Source of the DNA: CAKVLS01 sp045651685 | Lineage (GTDB): Bacteria; Bacillota; Clostridia; Christensenellales; UBA1242 | Direction: 5' to 3' | NCBI GenBank assembly: GCA_045651685.1 | Contig: JAZRSV010000008.1 | Coordinates: forward strand, 1 to 14,318 | Length of the DNA: 14,318 nt | Part shown: piece by piece, positions 7,649 through 14,242 of the stretch | How the letters are laid out: every line of letters starts with the position of its first letter | Position numbering within the stretch: the stretch's first letter is position 1 | Notes under the pieces: generated by a model | The model's database searches: none | The model's input: only the letters and a program-made list of their open reading frames with translations | Told to the model about the DNA's origin: nothing | Position numbers and translations under genes: made by a program

Positions 7649-7672
7649 GTGCAAATTAGCACATTTCTCTCC
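7649..7672 (-). promoter_or_regulatory. Unusual argS leader: hairpin and distant Shine-Dalgarno
   Basis: On the minus strand GGAGAG (7667-7672) lies 27 nt before the argS ATG, too far for direct use. Between them is a small dyad GTGC-N6-GCAC (7649-7662), which if folded would shorten the gap to about 13 nt. The same region reads ATG TGC TAA (7656-7664), a two-codon frame just after GGAGAG. Which, if either, matters is not decided by sequence. Confidence 0.4.
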
Positions 7673-7680
7673 ATGTATGT

Positions 7681-7708
7681 ATTTTAACACAGAGTACAAA
7701 ATAAACAA
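7681..7708 (-). promoter_or_regulatory. Probable promoter of argS-ATPase
   Basis: Reading the minus strand, TTGTTT (7703-7708), 16 bp, TAAAAT (7681-7686), with TGTG before the -10. Predicted transcription starts near 7674, giving a leader of about 35 nt. There is no terminator hairpin after uppP, so argS and the ATPase could also be read from the uppP promoter. Confidence 0.5.
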
Positions 7709-7719
7709 AATAAAAACAA

Positions 7720-8478
7720 TTAAAAATTAGTAAAAATCATAACAAGTGAGAGCAAAACTAGATAAATACAAAACCAATATAGTTTGCATTTGTTAACTAT
7801 TTTTAACATAAATTTTATTGCAATTAATCCAAAAACAAAAGCGCACAAAAAACCTATAATAAGCGACAAGATAGGCAAGTCAAAAGTCGTTGTTTTTATC
7901 TTAAAAAGTTCTAACACAAGCGATGCAAGTATTATTGGCAAACTCATCAAAAAAGAAAAATCTGCAACTGATTTTTTGTCCCCTCCCGATACAACGCCAC
8001 TACTTATTGTAGAGCCAGAACGAGAGATGCCGGGCATAATTGCAACACCTTGAAATACCCCCATTGTAAAAGCTGTTTTATAATCTAGTTGTTTGCCGCC
8101 TTGCCTATTGCCAACAAAATGACATATCACCAAAAATACTGCCGTTGTCAAAAAACCAAAAACAAGATAACTACCATCAAAACTGTTTTCGAAAAAGTTC
8201 TTAAACAACAAAAAAATTATCACCGTTGGCACCGTTGCTACAGCAAGACATTTTACTTCGTGACAAAGAGGGTGTTTGATATACCAAAGCAAACGCTTTC
8301 TATAATACACCACTACAGCACATAGCGTACCAAGATGCAAAAATACATTAAGAAAAATTAGGTTGCTATTGATGCCAAAAATTTTTTCTAACAAAACCAA
8401 ATGCCCACTAGATGATACTGGCAAAAATTCGGTCAAACCTTGCACCACTCCTAATACAACTGCAACAAAAATACTCAA
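7720..8478 (-). CDS. uppP: Undecaprenyl-diphosphatase (UppP/BacA)
   Basis: This integral membrane enzyme removes one phosphate from undecaprenyl diphosphate, recycling the lipid carrier for peptidoglycan and other wall polymers; overexpression of the family gives bacitracin resistance. Both signature regions are intact: QGLTEFLPVSSSGH (13-26; Glu17, His26) and PGISRSGST (149-157; Arg153). Seven or eight hydrophobic segments cover most of its 252 residues, slightly shorter than the common 265-280. The start codon is TTG: the family N-terminus (a few residues before LGVVQGLTEFLP) begins exactly there, and AAGGGAG lies 7 bp upstream. It is the first gene of a minus-strand run with argS and the Ca2+ ATPase, and is divergent from ychF. 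Confidence 0.95.
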   Translation of the reverse strand: MSIFVAVVLGVVQGLTEFLPVSSSGHLVLLEKIFGINSNLIFLNVFLHLGTLCAVVVYYRKRLLWYIKHPLCHEVKCLAVATVPTVIIFLLFKNFFENSFDGSYLVFGFLTTAVFLVICHFVGNRQGGKQLDYKTAFTMGVFQGVAIMPGISRSGSTISSGVVSGGDKKSVADFSFLMSLPIILASLVLELFKIKTTTFDLPILSLIIGFLCAFVFGLIAIKFMLKIVNKCKLYWFCIYLVLLSLVMIFTNF

Positions 8479-8485
8479 AAAACCA

Positions 8486-8492
8486 CTCCCTT
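8486..8492 (-). promoter_or_regulatory. Shine-Dalgarno that fixes the TTG start of uppP
   Basis: AAGGGAG on the minus strand sits 7 bp before the TTG codon at 8478. No ATG or GTG codon in frame gives a better family N-terminus, so the rare TTG start is well supported and may lower translation of uppP. Confidence 0.8.
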
Positions 8493-8502
8493 GTATCTAC
8501 TC

Positions 8503-8532
8503 TATATAAAAACTTAACAATAACCTTTGCAA
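8503..8532 (-). promoter_or_regulatory. Probable uppP promoter
   Basis: On the minus strand TTGCAA (8527-8532), 18 bp, TATATA (8503-8508). Transcription would begin about 20 nt before the TTG start. The -35 hexamer is palindromic and overlaps the -35 of the divergent ychF promoter. Confidence 0.5.
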
Positions 8533-8554
8533 ATACAATAAATTGTTGTATAAT
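8526..8554 (+). promoter_or_regulatory. Probable ychF promoter
   Basis: On the plus strand TTTGCA (8526-8531), 17 bp, perfect TATAAT (8549-8554), or TTGCAA with 16 bp. The predicted leader is about 90 nt. The spacer holds a small dyad ACAAT-AA-ATTGT (8535-8546). A TTGACA at 8610-8615 has no matching -10 before the Shine-Dalgarno AAGGAA (8633-8638). Confidence 0.6.
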
Positions 8555-8650
8555 ACCTATGTTATTAAAAACTTTTGCTATATATGATACAAAAGTATAT
8601 TAATCAATATTGACATAATTATTATTACTTAAAAGGAATTTTTACTAAAT

Positions 8651-9748
8651 ATGAAATTAGGCGTAATTGGTTTGCCAAATGTTGGCAAAAGCACATTATT
8701 TAATGCAATAACAAAAGCAGGTGCAGAGAGTGCAAACTATCCTTTTTGTACTATCGAGCCAAATGTTGGCATCGTAGATGTCCCAGATCCAAGACTTGAT
8801 GTTCTTGCAAAGATGTATAATACAAAAAAAGTGACCCCAGCCCAAATAGAGTTTGTCGACATTGCAGGTCTTGTAAAAGGTGCAAGTCATGGCGAAGGTC
8901 TTGGCAACAAATTTTTAAGTCACATTAGAGAAGTTGATGCTTTGATACATGTTGTTAGATGCTTTGAAAATTCTAACATCACCCATGTTGAAGGTTCTAT
9001 CGATCCAAAACGCGATATTGAGATTATTAATTTAGAACTTATACTTGCCGACCTAGAAAGTGTCACAAAAAGATTGGACAAAACTGTTAAAGTTGCAAAG
9101 CAAGGCGACAAAGTTGCAAAGCAAGAATTAGAATTGTTAGAAACTATAAAAGCAACTCTAGAAAACGAAAAACCTGTTCGTAGTTTAACCTTTAACGAAG
9201 AGCAAAAAGCTTTGGTTGATGGATTTTTCTTACTAACAGACAAACCTATTATTTATGTATCAAACATTGCCGAAGGCGACATAACAAAAGACCCAGAAAG
9301 TTTACCATTTGTAAAACAAGTTTTTGATTATGCTGCACAAGAAAATGCCGGCGCTCTAGCTTTGAGCTGCAAGATAGAAGAAGAACTTATCATGCTAGAC
9401 GAAGAAGAAAGAGAAATGTTCAAAGAAGATCTTGGCCTTACAACAAGCGGTCTTGAAAGATTGATTGTTGCTAGTTATAAACTGCTTGGCTTAATGAGTT
9501 ATCTTACAGCTGGCGAAAAAGAAGTGCGTGCGTGGACTATTCAAATTGGTACAAAAGCACCTCAAGCTGCAGGCAAGATACATAGCGACTTCGAAAAAGG
9601 TTTTATCAGAGCAGAAATTGTTAAGTATGATGATCTTGTTAGTCTTGGTGGTTTTAACCAAGCAAAAGAAAAAGGTAAAGTTGCAAGCGTTGGTAAAGAA
9701 TATGTTATGCAAGATGGCGATGTGACTTTGTTTAAGTTTAATGTTTAA
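8651..9748 (+). CDS. ychF: Ribosome-binding ATPase YchF (OLA1/Obg family)
   Basis: This 365-residue P-loop protein of the TRAFAC Obg family binds ribosomes and, in bacteria and eukaryotes, hydrolyses ATP rather than GTP; it is linked to translation and to stress responses. The P-loop is GLPNVGKST (7-15), the G3 region DIAGLVKGASHGEG (70-83), and the G4 position is NIAE (205-208) instead of NKxD, the known basis of ATP preference. A helical insert (about 125-175) with repeated KVAKQ and a C-terminal TGS domain (about 281-364, AWTIQIGTKAPQAAGKIHSDFEKGFIRAE in part) complete the family architecture. Length is typical. The ATG lies 12 bp after AAGGAA, a slightly long spacing. Single-gene transcription unit ending in a terminator. 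Confidence 0.97.
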   Translation: MKLGVIGLPNVGKSTLFNAITKAGAESANYPFCTIEPNVGIVDVPDPRLDVLAKMYNTKKVTPAQIEFVDIAGLVKGASHGEGLGNKFLSHIREVDALIHVVRCFENSNITHVEGSIDPKRDIEIINLELILADLESVTKRLDKTVKVAKQGDKVAKQELELLETIKATLENEKPVRSLTFNEEQKALVDGFFLLTDKPIIYVSNIAEGDITKDPESLPFVKQVFDYAAQENAGALALSCKIEEELIMLDEEEREMFKEDLGLTTSGLERLIVASYKLLGLMSYLTAGEKEVRAWTIQIGTKAPQAAGKIHSDFEKGFIRAEIVKYDDLVSLGGFNQAKEKGKVASVGKEYVMQDGDVTLFKFNV

Positions 9749-9754
9749 TAAATA

Positions 9755-9784
9755 AAAAAACTACCAAATTTTTGGTAGTTTTTT
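9755..9784. terminator. Bidirectional terminator between ychF and the small exported protein gene
   Basis: Arms 9755-9768 (ending CTACCAAA) and 9771-9784 (starting TTTGGTAG) pair almost completely, with flanking A- and T-runs. It follows the ychF stop by 6 bp (+) and the stop of the convergent gene by 16 bp (-), so it serves both. Confidence 0.9.
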
Positions 9785-9800
9785 ATTTTTGCTATCAATA

Positions 9801-10349
9801 TTATTCTGCATCGATTAATGAAGTAATATATTCAAAAACTCCATCAAAGTTGCCATAATAATTTAATACATATTTAGCTTTGCCTTCGTTAAGAAGATAT
9901 ACTGTAGTTTCAACTCTGCCAGAATCTTTGTTTAAGATATATAACATATCTGTATAAACAACATCTTTATCTTCAAATTTTAATTTTTGATCTTCTTGAT
10001 AAGAAACTTTGAATTTAACAACATTTTCATCAGTGTTGGTGATTGTTGCATAGTTTTCTTGAGATGATAGTTCAACAACATTTACATCTTGAGAAATTGT
10101 ACCATTAAACAATGCGCTCAAAGCTTTTTGTGAAGGAGCCTTTTTTAATTTTTCTAAAATTGTGTTGTATGCTTCATCACCTTTGTCATAGTCTCTGCTA
10201 GATACCATCATTTTACTACTATAAATTGTGATACTGTCTGGAGTACCAAATTTTGGGTTAGCACCTACTGGTACGCAAGCCATAATGATAGTAACGATTA
10301 TTAATGCAGCAATTATGCTTAATGAAGCTATTGTAATAACTTTTTTCAT
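9801..10349 (-). CDS. Exported or membrane-anchored protein of unknown function
   Basis: I do not recognise a family. The 182-residue product has a short basic start (MKK), one hydrophobic segment (about 4-24) and then a hydrophilic domain of about 155 residues rich in alternating beta-type segments, ending in a Gly/Tyr/Asn patch (YVLNYYGNFDGVFEYITS). The segment ends IIMAC with Cys25; this resembles a weak lipobox (Ile-Met-Ala-Cys), so it may be a lipoprotein, or a protein held by an uncleaved N-terminal anchor. GAGGT 6 bp before the ATG supports the start. It follows ftsH by 69 bp on the same strand but has a perfect consensus promoter of its own inside an inverted repeat, which implies strong, perhaps controlled, expression (inference). 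Confidence 0.8.
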   Translation of the reverse strand: MKKVITIASLSIIAALIIVTIIMACVPVGANPKFGTPDSITIYSSKMMVSSRDYDKGDEAYNTILEKLKKAPSQKALSALFNGTISQDVNVVELSSQENYATITNTDENVVKFKVSYQEDQKLKFEDKDVVYTDMLYILNKDSGRVETTVYLLNEGKAKYVLNYYGNFDGVFEYITSLIDAE

Positions 10350-10373
10350 TTTTTACCTCAAATTATTTATTTA

Positions 10374-10407
10374 ACACAAACATTATATTTTATTATAGTG
10401 TTTGTGT
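10374..10407. promoter_or_regulatory. 34-bp inverted repeat around the promoter downstream of ftsH (operator candidate)
   Basis: Arms 10374-10387 and 10394-10407 are 14 bp each, with a single mismatch (ACACAAACA.TATA) and a 6-bp centre. One arm overlaps the -35 hexamer and the other covers the -10 and the predicted start of transcription of the small exported protein gene. No T-tract follows on the minus strand, so it is a poor terminator for ftsH. Confidence 0.6.
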
Positions 10408-10410
10408 CAA
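10382..10410 (-). promoter_or_regulatory. Perfect consensus sigma-A promoter of the small exported protein gene
   Basis: On the minus strand TTGACA (10405-10410), exactly 17 bp, TATAAT (10382-10387). Both hexamers and the spacing match the consensus in full, the only such case in this window. Predicted start near 10375, leader about 26 nt with GAGGT. Confidence 0.85.
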
Positions 10411-10418
10411 TGCTTTTA

Positions 10419-12635
10419 TTATTTTTTATCTTCATCATTTGCTTCTGTAGAAGCTGTTTCTTCTTCTTTTTTCACTTTTTTTACGCGAAGACGAGTAGTT
10501 TTCTTTTCAGACTCTACTGTTTCTTCTTCTACTTGTTCTTCTTGTTGCTTCTCTGCTTCGGCAGCTTTTTGTTTTAATTCTTCTAATTTTTGCTTTGCAT
10601 CAGCAATTAGTTTTTCTGCTTCGGCTTTTATTTTGTCAATTTCTTCTTGAGTAAATGCTTCTGCATTGCGCAATGCTTCGGCAGTTTTTATTCTTGCAGT
10701 TTGTTCTTTTGTGATACGCTCAAGATCTGACTCGGCTTTTTCAAGCTCTTGTCTTTCTCTATTTTTACGGTCGTTTTCTTCCATAACTTTTATAACTTGA
10801 GCTTTTGATTTACCTTTCATCAATAGTTCAACTTCGTCTTGGTAGATAGTTTCTTTTTCTAACAAAACTTCTGCCATAGTGTTAAGTATTGACATATTTT
10901 CTTTTAATATTTTTACTGCTCTGTCATAACATTTGTCGATAATTTTTCTTACTTCGTTATCTATGTCAGAAGCTGTCTTTTCGCTATAAGAAACTTGAGT
11001 TTGATAATCTCTACCCAAGAATATTTCGCTAGAAGAACCATAATTTACTGTACCCAGTTCGCTCATGCCCCATTCAGTAACCATTTTGCGAGCTATTTGT
11101 GTTGCTCTTTGAATATCATTTTGTGCACCAGTAGTAATATCTTTTATTACAAGTTGTTCTGCTACACGGCCACCTAACATCATTGTTATCATGTCTGTTA
11201 GTTTGTTTAGGCTTAGGTGATTTTCGTCACTGTCTGGTCTACTTAAAGTATAACCTGCAGCCATACCACGAGGTATGATAGATACTTCTTGTACTTCGTC
11301 ACAGTGCTTACATTTTTTACCAATAATAGCATGACCTGCTTCGTGATATGCAGTGATGCGTTTGTCACTTTCGGTTATGATACGACTGCGTTTTTGTGGT
11401 CCCAAAAGAACTTTATTGATACCTTCGGTCACATCAGTCATAGTTATTTTTGAACGATTATTTTTAGCTGCCAAAATTGCTGCTTCATTTAATAAGTTTT
11501 CGATATCTGCACCAGTAAAACCACTTGTTAGTCTTGCAATATTCTTAAAGTCTACACTACTATCAATTGGTTTCTTTCTTGCGTGTACTTTTAATATTAA
11601 CTCTCTACCTTTTACATCTGGCGGATTAACATATACTTGTCTATCAAAACGACCAGGTCTTAACAACGCTGGGTCAAGTACATCGCTACGGTTTGTTGCT
11701 GCGATAACAATGATACCTTCGTTAGCTTCAAAACCATCCATTTGTACAAGCAATTGGTTAAGTGTTTGCTCTCTCTCATCATTGCCACCACCAAGACCTG
11801 TACCACGCTGTCTACCAACAGCATCGATCTCGTCTATAAATACGATACATGGAGATCTTCTTTTTGCTTGATCAAACAAATCTCTAACACGGCTAGCACC
11901 AACACCAACAAACATCTCAACAAAGTCACTACCACTTATTGAGAAGAATGGTACATTGCTCTCGCCTGCTATTGCTTTTGCAAGCAAAGTTTTACCAGTA
12001 CCTGGAGCACCAACTAACAATACGCCCTTTGGTATTTTAGCACCAAGCTCTGTAAACTTTTGAGGATTTTTTAAGAACTCTACTACTTCTTGCAATTCTT
12101 CTTTTTCTTCATCGATACCTGCTACATCACTAAATCTTGTTGTAACATTTTGTGCCATTTGAGCACGAGTTTTGCCAAAGCTAATATTTTTTGAATTAGC
12201 ACCGGCAATACTTTTGATTAAGAAGAATCCCATAAACAATACAATAATAATACTAAAGTATGGAGCAATTCTTTCTAAAAATGATTGTGTTTGTGGTTGG
12301 TCTACAACTCGTATACCAGTACCTCTAATCATTTCATAAAACTCTGCTGTAGATGCGCTCCAACCTACTGTAAAATAACAGTCAGCTTTGCTTGGGAAAG
12401 TTTTTTCTACTTTAGAATCTTTTAACTTTATCTTTACTGTGTTGCCATTAATACATACTGCTTCGACTTCGTTATTTGCAACCAATTTTTCAAAACTTTG
12501 AATTTCAGGATCGGTACCCTTAAAATAAATTTGTGTACCCAAACCACTGTTGTCAGTCATATAAAAAATTAGTATAACGGCTAGCATTAATGCTACTATC
12601 CACACTAAATTTTTGAATGAACTTTTCTTTTTCAT
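10419..12635 (-). CDS. ftsH: ATP-dependent zinc metalloprotease FtsH with extended C-terminal tail
   Basis: A membrane-bound AAA+ protease that extracts and degrades misfolded membrane proteins and selected soluble regulators. Two membrane segments (about 9-26 and 123-141) enclose an extracytoplasmic domain of about 95 residues. The AAA module has Walker A GAPGTGKT (209-216), pore loop MFVGVG (241-246), Walker B IVFIDEID (264-271) and arginine fingers in RPGRFDR (326-332). The zinc site is HEAGH (431-435) with Asp507 as third ligand (GAQND). Canonical FtsH ends near residue 610; here a further 128 residues follow, highly charged and mostly Lys/Glu/Ala/Gln, predicted coiled coil to about 700 and then a disordered acidic/basic end. 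A CKHC pair (442-445) sits just after the zinc helix. ATG set by AAAGGAG with 5-bp spacing; TAA stop. Confidence 0.97.
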   Translation of the reverse strand: MKKKSSFKNLVWIVALMLAVILIFYMTDNSGLGTQIYFKGTDPEIQSFEKLVANNEVEAVCINGNTVKIKLKDSKVEKTFPSKADCYFTVGWSASTAEFYEMIRGTGIRVVDQPQTQSFLERIAPYFSIIIVLFMGFFLIKSIAGANSKNISFGKTRAQMAQNVTTRFSDVAGIDEEKEELQEVVEFLKNPQKFTELGAKIPKGVLLVGAPGTGKTLLAKAIAGESNVPFFSISGSDFVEMFVGVGASRVRDLFDQAKRRSPCIVFIDEIDAVGRQRGTGLGGGNDEREQTLNQLLVQMDGFEANEGIIVIAATNRSDVLDPALLRPGRFDRQVYVNPPDVKGRELILKVHARKKPIDSSVDFKNIARLTSGFTGADIENLLNEAAILAAKNNRSKITMTDVTEGINKVLLGPQKRSRIITESDKRITAYHEAGHAIIGKKCKHCDEVQEVSIIPRGMAAGYTLSRPDSDENHLSLNKLTDMITMMLGGRVAEQLVIKDITTGAQNDIQRATQIARKMVTEWGMSELGTVNYGSSSEIFLGRDYQTQVSYSEKTASDIDNEVRKIIDKCYDRAVKILKENMSILNTMAEVLLEKETIYQDEVELLMKGKSKAQVIKVMEENDRKNRERQELEKAESDLERITKEQTARIKTAEALRNAEAFTQEEIDKIKAEAEKLIADAKQKLEELKQKAAEAEKQQEEQVEEETVESEKKTTRLRVKKVKKEEETASTEANDEDKK

Positions 12636-12718
12636 TGTGTCTCCTTTTTTTGTTTATTTATAAGCAAATTTTACTTGCGTTATTTTGTTTTTTTTACTAC
12701 AATATTATGTCATCATAG

Positions 12719-12736
12719 TATGTTAATTTTAACATA
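12719..12736. promoter_or_regulatory. Inverted repeat overlapping the ftsH -10 (operator candidate)
   Basis: TATGTTAA and TTAACATA are perfect 8-bp arms around a 2-bp centre. The repeat contains the -10 of the predicted ftsH promoter and reaches the predicted start of transcription, where a bound regulator would block initiation. It does not resemble the CtsR direct repeat or the CIRCE element known for heat-shock genes. Confidence 0.5.
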
Positions 12737-12754
12737 ATAATTTTATTTTATCAA
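12726..12754 (-). promoter_or_regulatory. Probable ftsH promoter
   Basis: On the minus strand TTGATA (12749-12754), 17 bp, TAAAAT (12726-12731), with a TG one base before the -10 (extended -10). Predicted start near 12719, leader about 84 nt. The rest of the 244-bp gap to the cvpA-like gene is AT-rich with no further gene. Confidence 0.65.
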
Positions 12755-12847
12755 ACATTATTTGCCCATAATTAAGTATTTATATATATTATAATAACAT
12801 ATTGACATATTAAAACAAACTTTGCATTTTACATTTTGCAAAAATAA

Positions 12848-12874
12848 AAAAGAGAGTAAGTTTTACTCTCTTTT
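12848..12874 (-). terminator. Terminator of the cvpA-like gene
   Basis: A perfect 12-bp stem (12848-12859 with 12863-12874; core GAGAGTAA/TTACTCTC) lies 5 bp after the stop and is followed on the minus strand by TTATTTTTG. It separates the cvpA-like transcript from ftsH. Confidence 0.9.
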
Positions 12875-12879
12875 GTTTT

Positions 12880-14157
12880 TTATACTACTGGTTCACTTTC
12901 GGTCACAACTATGCTTGCGCCATTGTTAGTATTGTATGTTTCGATAGCAGTTTTTATTTGATTGCCACCATCTGTTATAGTAGAAAAGTTAATGCAATAA
13001 TCACAATCTATCGCCAAGTTTTCTACATCAATTGGTGCAGAATTGTCTATCTTAAAGTAAGCATATTCAAACTCCCAATCAATATATACATACGAAATAG
13101 TCTCTAAATTATCATCAGTTAAGAAAGTCATTTCAACTTCTTCAGCCATTGTTATTGTTGGTCTATTATCAATAGTTATTGTTTTACCTTCTGCCAAAGC
13201 ATAAAAATCAATAACTGTCATTATATTAAATAATTCTGTTTCATTAGAATATTTTACATAATATTTTGCAAGAGTTGCAATATTAGTAGGATCTGTTATT
13301 TCTGCAGTACCAGTAAGCAAATAAACTTTTGAATTATCTTGATCTACATATGCTCTACCAATTTCTGGTAATAATAAAGCCATCTCTTCTAAAGATTTTT
13401 CTGTAGCACCTGTTGGAGTTGGTGTGCCTGGTTTTTTCTTAAAGAAGTTTTCGTTTAAGAAATCTTGTACATTATAATCTATCCAATCATAATATTTTTG
13501 AGCAACGGTTGTCCTATCCATTATAGGAGTAAGTTTGTTGTCGATAGGTTTTACATAAGTTAGTATTGACATCATTGCAAATGCGATAGCACAATATAGC
13601 AAACCTTTTGCCAAACCAAAGATAAAACCTAACAATTTATCTATAACACCAAAAATTCTAACTTGAGTAATTTTTGATGCAAGTCTTTCTAAAATTTTGA
13701 TGATAACTCTAATTAGTATAAATGCAACCAATCCACCGATAAGTGTTGTTATCAATGCGCCTAACGCATCACCAATAACTTGACCTACGCTTTGTCCTGC
13801 AGGTATATTGCTAGAACCTAATACAACATTAGCAAGCTTTTGAACAGCACCATCAACACCACCTGTTGTCATCTCGCCAGCAAGTGTAGAAAATGATTCT
13901 CCGTTTCTTGTGATAGAAAAGAACTCGCTAATAGAGTGCAACCATGTTGTAAGTTTGCCTGCAAAAAACTTGGTCGATTTAAAAATCATATTAACCAAAC
14001 TGCCGACAGGTTGTGCTGCAAAGTATGCTATCAATGCAGAAAGGCATGTACCTACCATAGCAATGGCAGATTTTAAGAAACCTTTGGTCAAACCTATAAC
14101 AGCAAGGATGATTAATATTGCAACAAATACAATGTCTATAATCGCCGCAATGCTCAT
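12880..14157 (-). CDS. CvpA-family membrane protein with a long extra C-terminal domain
   Basis: The N-terminal half matches the CvpA/colicin V production family: hydrophobic segments at about 5-25, 29-52, 127-153 and 172-200, with IDIVFVAILIILAVIGLTKG at the start and GFIFGLAKGLLYCAIAF before the fourth helix. CvpA itself is about 160 residues; this protein has 425. The loop between helices 2 and 3 is enlarged (about 53-125), and after helix 4 about 220 residues follow, starting with a Pro/Thr linker (PGTPTPTGAT, 243-252) and continuing as a mixed acidic domain containing CDYC (385-388). Its side of the membrane is uncertain. The start is taken at 14157 because AAGGAG lies 7 bp upstream; a longer frame to 14217 would run through the promoter. 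The biochemical role of CvpA is poorly understood, so function is not assigned further. Confidence 0.85.
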   Translation of the reverse strand: MSIAAIIDIVFVAILIILAVIGLTKGFLKSAIAMVGTCLSALIAYFAAQPVGSLVNMIFKSTKFFAGKLTTWLHSISEFFSITRNGESFSTLAGEMTTGGVDGAVQKLANVVLGSSNIPAGQSVGQVIGDALGALITTLIGGLVAFILIRVIIKILERLASKITQVRIFGVIDKLLGFIFGLAKGLLYCAIAFAMMSILTYVKPIDNKLTPIMDRTTVAQKYYDWIDYNVQDFLNENFFKKKPGTPTPTGATEKSLEEMALLLPEIGRAYVDQDNSKVYLLTGTAEITDPTNIATLAKYYVKYSNETELFNIMTVIDFYALAEGKTITIDNRPTITMAEEVEMTFLTDDNLETISYVYIDWEFEYAYFKIDNSAPIDVENLAIDCDYCINFSTITDGGNQIKTAIETYNTNNGASIVVTESEPVV

Positions 14158-14164
14158 AATATTT

Positions 14165-14170
14165 CTCCTT
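14165..14170 (-). promoter_or_regulatory. Shine-Dalgarno that fixes the start of the cvpA-like gene
   Basis: AAGGAG on the minus strand, 7 bp before the ATG at 14157. It is the reason for dropping the 20 extra residues that an upstream ATG at 14217 would add; that ATG lies before the -35 element and could not be on the message. Confidence 0.9.
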
Positions 14171-14178
14171 GATAACTC

Positions 14179-14207
14179 ATTATAACACAATAAGTAATAA
14201 TTATCAA
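14179..14207 (-). promoter_or_regulatory. Promoter of the cvpA-like gene
   Basis: On the minus strand TTGATA (14202-14207), 17 bp, TATAAT (14179-14184), with TG one base before the -10. The leader is about 15 nt, with the Shine-Dalgarno close to the 5' end. Confidence 0.8.
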
Positions 14208-14220
14208 ATAAAAACAAAAG

Positions 14221-14242
14221 TTATTATTTATATAAATAATAA
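14221..14242. repeat. Perfect 22-bp A/T palindrome upstream of the cvpA-like promoter
   Basis: TTATTATTTATA and its exact complement form a loop-free palindrome made only of A and T, 14 bp beyond the -35 hexamer. It may be a protein-binding site or only reflect the base composition; the remaining bases to 14318 are A/T-rich with no gene visible. Confidence 0.4.

Noticed and set aside
7640..7719. T-box leader for argS
   Set aside because: The space between uppP and argS is only 80 bp and shows no T-box core, specifier stem or antiterminator.
10374..10407. Inverted repeat read as an ftsH terminator
   Set aside because: No T-tract follows on the minus strand (TTAAATAAATAATT), and the repeat coincides with a perfect promoter, so an operator reading is preferred.
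11353..11871. 172-residue plus-strand open frame inside ftsH
   Set aside because: It is the antisense shadow of the highly conserved AAA domain with no ribosome binding site of its own; the same holds for the frames at 3906-4268 and 4223-4531 in the ATPase gene.
12798..12842. Short repeats upstream of ftsH (ACATATT twice; TTTGCA-N10-TGCAAA)
   Set aside because: Arms of six or seven A/T-rich bases are expected by chance in DNA of this composition and they align with no promoter.
14158..14217. 20-residue N-terminal extension of the CvpA-family protein
   Set aside because: It would run through a good promoter and Shine-Dalgarno, and the family N-terminus begins at the 14157 ATG.
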